A DNA stretch of 64,000 nt, taken from positions 1 through 64,000 of the forward strand of contig JAVRDV010000018.1 of assembly GCA_033439255.1 (NCBI GenBank), read 5' to 3'. The number at the start of each line of letters is the position of its first letter. The first letter of the stretch is position 1. The position numbers were made by a program, and so were the translations under genes. The notes under the pieces are model-generated. The model searched no databases and was not told where the DNA came from. It saw only the letters and a program-made list of their open reading frames with translations. This document shows, piece after piece, positions 59,772 to 64,000 of this stretch. The DNA is from Hericium rajendrae. Taxonomy: Eukaryota; Basidiomycota; Agaricomycetes; Russulales; Hericiaceae.

Positions 59772-59779
59772 CTTATATA
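59772..59779 (-). promoter_or_regulatory. TATA-like box of the leftward Y2 transcript
   Basis: TATATAAG on the minus strand in the context CGGGATTCGTATATAAGG, identical to the Y1 site over about 17 bases although the flanks have diverged. Confidence 0.4.
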
Positions 59780-60161
59780 CGAATCCCGGGCGAAGCCGAG
59801 AATTGTAGCTGCTGGGCGTTGCCGAGCGCCGCACCAGGGACTAAGTATTAGATTTTGATATCTTAACTCTGCTGTTCAATAGTATATGTTAGGCTTGTTA
59901 AGAAGATAGCTCATGTTATGTACTGAGAGACAATATTTGTAGCTCGTGTCCTTTTTTTCGTATTTTCTGCTGTCTTATTTGATTTGTTGTGTCTCTTCGC
60001 GCATTCGGTGGCTGAAGCCTCGAGTGAACGCGTCGAGACCTCTCATCTTACCACTCCTCCCACCACTCACTCTTCTCCGTGTTTCCTCCCTCCGTCCCTC
60101 TTCTTTCGTTATCGAGCATCAAGACAGAAGGATCGGGTTTGCAGCAGGCAGAGGATGGCAG

Positions 60162-60208
60162 GTAAGTAAAACGAGTTTTTTTAAATCATTTCTTTGTAAC
60201 TAACACAG
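60162..60208 (+). other. 47-nt intron-like sequence of Y2
   Basis: Donor GTAAGT, branch-like AACTAAC 8 bases before acceptor CAG. Counterparts: 30290-30332 (43 nt), 54494-54537 (44 nt), 63863-63907 (45 nt, donor GTGAGT). All four keep donor, branch and acceptor while the middle differs. Confidence 0.65.
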
Positions 60209-60235
60209 AGTGTTGCTCGTTTTCGAGCGACACTC
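60208..60235 (+). other. Hairpin at the 3' splice site, Y2
   Basis: GAGTGTTGCTCG pairs with CGAGCGACACTC around TTTT with one G-T wobble. It starts at the last base of the intron, as in the other copies; stem positions differ from Y1 in compensatory fashion (TATC/GATA versus TGTT/GACA). Confidence 0.8.
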
Positions 60236-60239
60236 GGTT

Positions 60240-61290
60240 CTTTCGACACCCCCATGCCCTCCGTCGAAACCTCCACGCCTCCCGTCGCTGTACCATGTCC
60301 CCGTCTCCCCCTCCGCCTTCAACCGCCCCCTCCCTCTTCCCAACGCCGCTGCCAACACCTCCCGTTGCCCGCTCGCACAACCCCAACATCCCGCGCCCGA
60401 TATGCCACGACAATCGTGGCCCGCTCCCCACTTTCGCGTGCCCGGCCACGGATTACGCCCGCCATGACGCACCGTCTGCACGTCGTCAACGACATGCGCG
60501 CGCAGGCCACGTCACGGCCCGTGCCCTCGACGTCCGTGCGTACATGCGCTGTAGAGTCCCGTTGCCGTGGCAACGGGACTTAGATGTCGTTCGTGCCCAT
60601 GGCCCGCAACCCCGCACGTTCGCCTCACGCCCCACAAAGGCCCGTACTCGCGGGTAACACCGCGCACGCTCGCAACGCCTCGCAACGCCCCACCGACGCG
60701 CACAACGCCCCACGCTCGCGTACAGCACCCAGCATGCGTGCCCCGCGGCCCCGCATGCATGCCTCAAGCCCCGCGCTCGTCCCTCACGCCCCGGATACAG
60801 GTACAGCAGCCCGCGCTCGCGCGTCACGGCCAGTCCGGGCCTTGGACACGCGTGCTCAATGCCCCGTCGCGTTCGTACCCTACGCCCCGGATGCACCGCA
60901 ACATCCAGCTGCGCACAATGCCGCGCGCTCTCCCGCAGCATCCCTCACGCACGCATGCCCTCTCGCTCCCGGTCCGCATGCCCCGGGCTCGACACGCCGC
61001 ATGCGCCTCGACACGCCGCATGTGCGTACATGTCCCGCGCACTCAACGCTACACGTGCGTGCAGACCGCCCAGCATGACCGCGCAATACCCCGCATCCGC
61101 AACTAACACCGCGTGCTCCTGCGCCATCCCGCACGCCCGCGCAACGCCCTGTTCTCGCGCGCTATCCCGGCGCCCATGCGTCCCGCCGCACGCGCACGCG
61201 TCATCGTATTCGCGCCCTCTGCACCTGCGCGCTTGACAAGCGTCGACGCGTGATGGCGCTTAATGGCACCGGTGCCCGTGCCGGCTCTCA
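60240..61290 (+). repeat. GC-rich minisatellite of Y2
   Basis: About 1 kb of degenerate CGCACGCCTCACGCCCCGCAC-type units (15-25 bases), CpG-rich, the complement-sense equivalent of the Y1 array. Open in five or more frames, none of which is kept in Y1. Confidence 0.8.
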
Positions 61291-62260
61291 ATATAATTAG
61301 AACTTCTAAATCTTTGTACTAGAGCAGTCATGACTCATATAATAAAGCTGAATTTGATTTACCTTTTGTGTGCATTATATGACATGTATACTCTGGATAA
61401 TGTGTATACTTGCTGTATATCTCATAGATGTCATAGCATATAGCTTACACTTACAAGGCTCTATAGTTGACATAGGTTACATAGGCTCTATAGCATGTAG
61501 AGACATGTCTATAGCTCCCATAGCTATGCTCAGTAGCTATATAACATACATAGATGGCATATAAGGCTATGTAGTCTATATAGCTACTATAGAAATATAT
61601 ATCTGTATAAGGCTTGTATATAGCTCATATAACTTAGATAATTATGGCTGATAGCTATATAAATTTGGACTTTCTCAGATGTACTCCCCCCACCTTTAGT
61701 TTTTGCACCTCCACCAGCTTGTCCACTGCTGTTCACTTGTGCAGCACTTCCAGTGCCCAGCATGCCTCCCATGCTTGCTCATTCTGCTCCTCCACCTGTC
61801 GGTGCTGCTCCCTTGCTTCTCTTTGTGCCCTGGCCAATTGTTCCTGGTGCCACTCCTGCAGGCATGTCAGCATTTGTCATCAGCTGTGGGCTTCTGTGGT
61901 GCCATGGTGATGGGCAGCATTGATGCAGGCAGCATGTCATTGATCTCAACTGTGATGTTCTGGGTGCACTTAGGTGCAAGTGGGAAGTTGTTCTTGAAGA
62001 ATTCAACATTGTATGATTTAATAATATGGTACATTGGGCCATGCCATAGGCAGTATGCTGAGTCCTCATTATAGCCAATAAGTATGCACTGGACTGACTT
62101 CACATCTCATTTTGTGCACTTTTGCTTAAAATTTAGCCTGAAGGCTTTGCAACCAAAAGCATGTAGGTGGTGTATGCTCAGCTTATAGCCATGCCAGACT
62201 TTGAAAGGGGTCTTGCCATCGAGCACCACAGTAGGTCCCAAGTTCTTCAAACATCAGTAA

Positions 62261-63389
62261 ACCTAGAAAGTTCTGATTGATATCTGATTGTATCTGATTT
62301 AGTCTGATTTAGTCTGATTTAGACAATCAGACAATCAGATTAGTCAGGTAGGTCCCTATCATCCAGTGTCTTTCAGACAAAAGTATCTGATTTCAGATGT
62401 GCATCTGAGTATCAGATGGCCATCTGAGTGTCAGATATGTGTCTGAGAGTCAGACCCTATCTAGAAATTAGACCAAGTGTCTGAGAGTCAGACCCTGTCT
62501 AAGAGTTAGATCCTGTCTGATATTTTTCTTATTTGTATCTGAAGTCAGACTTTTGCTGATGTCAGACACTATCTGAAAGTCAGATTTTGTCTAAAGTCAG
62601 GATTCAGTCTAAAAATTAGACACATTATAATTTCAGACATAAATCAGGCCAGATCAGGTCTACATCAGAATATGGTCCAGATGATGCATTTCAGAACAGA
62701 TGTCAACATTATACACTTCAAAACATCAAAACTATATAGGCTAAACTAAGAATATCCTAAATAATAAGGGCTGCAAACTCCATGGGATGTTGCTACAGGT
62801 CAATTGAAGCCCATCTTGTCAAGATTGTTAAGAACTGTACATTTCATTTCTTAACTTGACATCACTCCTTTCAACATCCCCACCATGGTCAATGTCCCGT
62901 TGCTCCATTCCCTTTATTTAACCATATCTACATGTATGCATGGACGCTATTGCACTACCTCGATCCACTATCCATTTCCATCATGATCATTGCAGTGCTA
63001 CCCTATCTACCTCTCCATCATGTTTCATCCCCATCATGCGCAGTACGATGCTGTGCAATGCACAGTTACTACCATCACCTTAGATACGACTTGTAGCTGT
63101 GCATCCTCCTGTATTTAACCGGTTGAGCTGAGTCCCTTAGACCTTAGCTTAACCACTTTGCAACTCTATAGGATTTACCTCCTGTCAGTTGCCAGTGCCC
63201 TTTAAGTCCCTCTGCCTTGCGCTTCCCTCTCTCAATCACTCTCGACTCTCTTTATCATCGATCACCTCTTGAGCAGGTCAGCCTTTGTTGTTTGTGTGTA
63301 GCCTGAGCCCCTACTCGGTCACTACAGGACGTTGGTCCTTAGCAAAGATTGTATGGGGCTGGTACTTACCACTCGGTCTGTCTTCTGTG
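62261..63389. other. Stretch without a recognised gene; TCTGA-rich tract
   Basis: From about 62270 to 62640 the words TCTGATT, GTCAGAC and GTCTGAG recur dozens of times as a degenerate short repeat. Beyond 62860 is unclassified, with TTTATTTAACC twice (62926, 63112); a promoter or long-terminal-repeat remnant is possible. Confidence 0.4.
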
Positions 63390-64000
63390 CTTTGCCAGCA
63401 CAATAGGTCAGTGCACTGGCATGTGCATGTGGGTTAGCAGGCATGTGAAGGTGAGATTGCACACCAGTGCAGGCAGAATGGTCCAGCATGTGTGCACAAG
63501 CATGGCCATGCATGCACAGGTGCATGGCATGACAAGGCAGCACAAATGGAGTCTTGTCCATTGCCAAGGCAACAGACACGAGTGGCGATGCACATAGTGT
63601 GGACGGACAGCAGGCAGGTGGCGCAGAAGTCCCCTCAGTTGACATCGAAGGGTGGCAGCAGTGGTGCAGGGCATGCACAAGCTATCGAGACTGTGTGGGA
63701 GTCAGTAGTGATGTGACATGGAAGTGGGGATGTGCAGCACCTGGGACAGCATTGTCGAGGGCATGGACCATGCACGAAAAGGGGGTGAGATGTTGAAGGG
63801 TATGGGGGGGTGTCGAAAGACAATGAAAATTGAGAGTATCATCCGATAACGAGCAATACTCTCTTTATTAGTACATGATAGCAATAAAAGTGATCAGTTT
63901 TACTCACCTGTAGCACCCTACTATGCCCGACAGCTGCGACAATGCAGATGATGCTGCGGCAATACGAAACAGTCAGCAGGGATACATCACAGTCATAGGA
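63390..64000. mobile_element. Y4: partial Y-family module, cut by the window end
   Basis: A CpG-poor minisatellite (GCATGTGCATGTGGGTTAGC-like, 63400-63780), then the hairpin (63832-63863) and, on the minus strand, the 45-nt intron with donor GTGAGT (63907) and TACTAAT branch. Same orientation as Y1 and Y3. The rest would lie beyond the window. Confidence 0.65.
63832..63863 (-). other. Hairpin at the 3' splice site, Y4
   Basis: GAGAGTATCATC against GAGCAATACTCTC, a somewhat eroded form of the same stem. It again abuts the acceptor AAAG of the intron. Confidence 0.65.

Larger units (their letters stand above)
58774..61681. mobile_element. Y2: 2.9-kb Y element, intact layout, inside the copia fossil
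   Basis: Target duplication TA at 58772-58773 and 61682-61683. The ends are CATCTGAGAAAT on the left and its complement on the right (with G for the final-but-one T). It lies in inverse orientation to Y1: TAGCTATAG-rich end (58790-59080); AT-rich half transcribed leftward with a TATATAAG box (59772-59779, minus); centre; a rightward exon-like stretch (60000-60161, with TTCGGTGGCTG shared with Y1); a 47-nt intron (60162-60208); hairpin; a GC-rich minisatellite (60240-61290); a TAGCTATAG-rich end (61370-61650). No conserved protein. This is the cleanest full copy in the window. Confidence 0.82.
56700..62260 (-). mobile_element. Broken Ty1/copia retrotransposon fossil, split by Y2
   Basis: The minus strand carries copia pol parts in the usual order. 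An integrase portion lies at about 61690-62260, and reverse transcriptase followed by RNase H at 56768-58760, with the Y2 element between them. A purine-rich tract and the start of a TGTTGAGA-type long terminal repeat follow the RNase H stop (around 56748-56765). The gag region and a matching 5' long terminal repeat were not found in the window. It is broken, with several breaks in addition to the insertion, and must be older than Y2. Confidence 0.82.

Noticed and set aside
60254-61236. Several long overlapping frames in the GC-rich array of Y2
   Set aside because: Same reason: composition-driven openness, with no frame favoured and no domain.
62878-62900. Possible second copia purine tract and long-terminal-repeat border
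   Set aside because: A short resemblance only; no matching repeat start was found elsewhere in the window.

Overview
This is a transposon-dense stretch of a filamentous fungal genome, most likely an Agaricomycete (mushroom-forming basidiomycete). The pointers are introns of about 50-65 nt with GT..AG ends, a FunK1-type kinase, a Plavaka-type transposase, a Helitron, and a TET/JBP dioxygenase of the kind expanded in Agaricomycetes. Very little is single-copy gene: the sequence reads as elements nested in elements.

1-14.5 kb. Two inverted arms of about 2.0 kb (1-2019 and 9819-11833), nearly identical, enclose 7.8 kb. Each arm carries a captured gene fragment resembling the end of an O-fucosyltransferase and an inserted 0.85-kb element with 8-bp target duplications. 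A third, partial copy (12590-13260) lacks the insertion and serves as the empty site. Inside the arms a second inverted pair of 70 bp (2115-2184 and 8709-8778) encloses two spliced genes on the minus strand: a TET/JBP-family 2-oxoglutarate/Fe(II) dioxygenase (5560-7186) and a BAH-PHD protein (2927-4394). They look like a writer/eraser plus reader pair for chromatin, travelling with mobile DNA. No transposase was recognised in that segment.

14.5-34.4 kb. Two 8-bp-TSD elements of one family (X1 14512-15392, X2 30737-32047), a decayed Helitron (coding 15962-21036, minus strand, 3' end at 15740), then a decayed Plavaka-type transposase (24.4-33.1 kb, plus strand) split by two insertions: Z2 (25221-27377) and Y1 (28879-32891). 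Y1 is itself split by X2.

34.4-50.4 kb. The most ordinary part: a FunK1-like kinase gene (35145-38278, minus), an unrecognised spliced gene (47009-48688, minus), a small MITE, a 348-bp tandem duplication and a degenerate ~183-bp tandem array.

50.5-64 kb. A probable third Y-like element (Y3, with a 1.4-kb Mutator-like element inside), a broken Ty1/copia fossil (about 56.7-62.3 kb, minus strand) split by Y2 (58774-61681), and the start of a fourth Y-like module at the window end.

The most novel material appears to be Y and Z: non-autonomous elements with short terminal inverted repeats and 2-3-bp target duplications. They carry no recognisable protein but share a design: self-complementary short-repeat flanks, a small exon, a very short intron, then a minisatellite. 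In Y a perfect or near-perfect hairpin begins exactly at the 3' splice site in all four copies. Exon models here were read by eye from splice consensus and frame, and family names come from motif recognition, not database searches.
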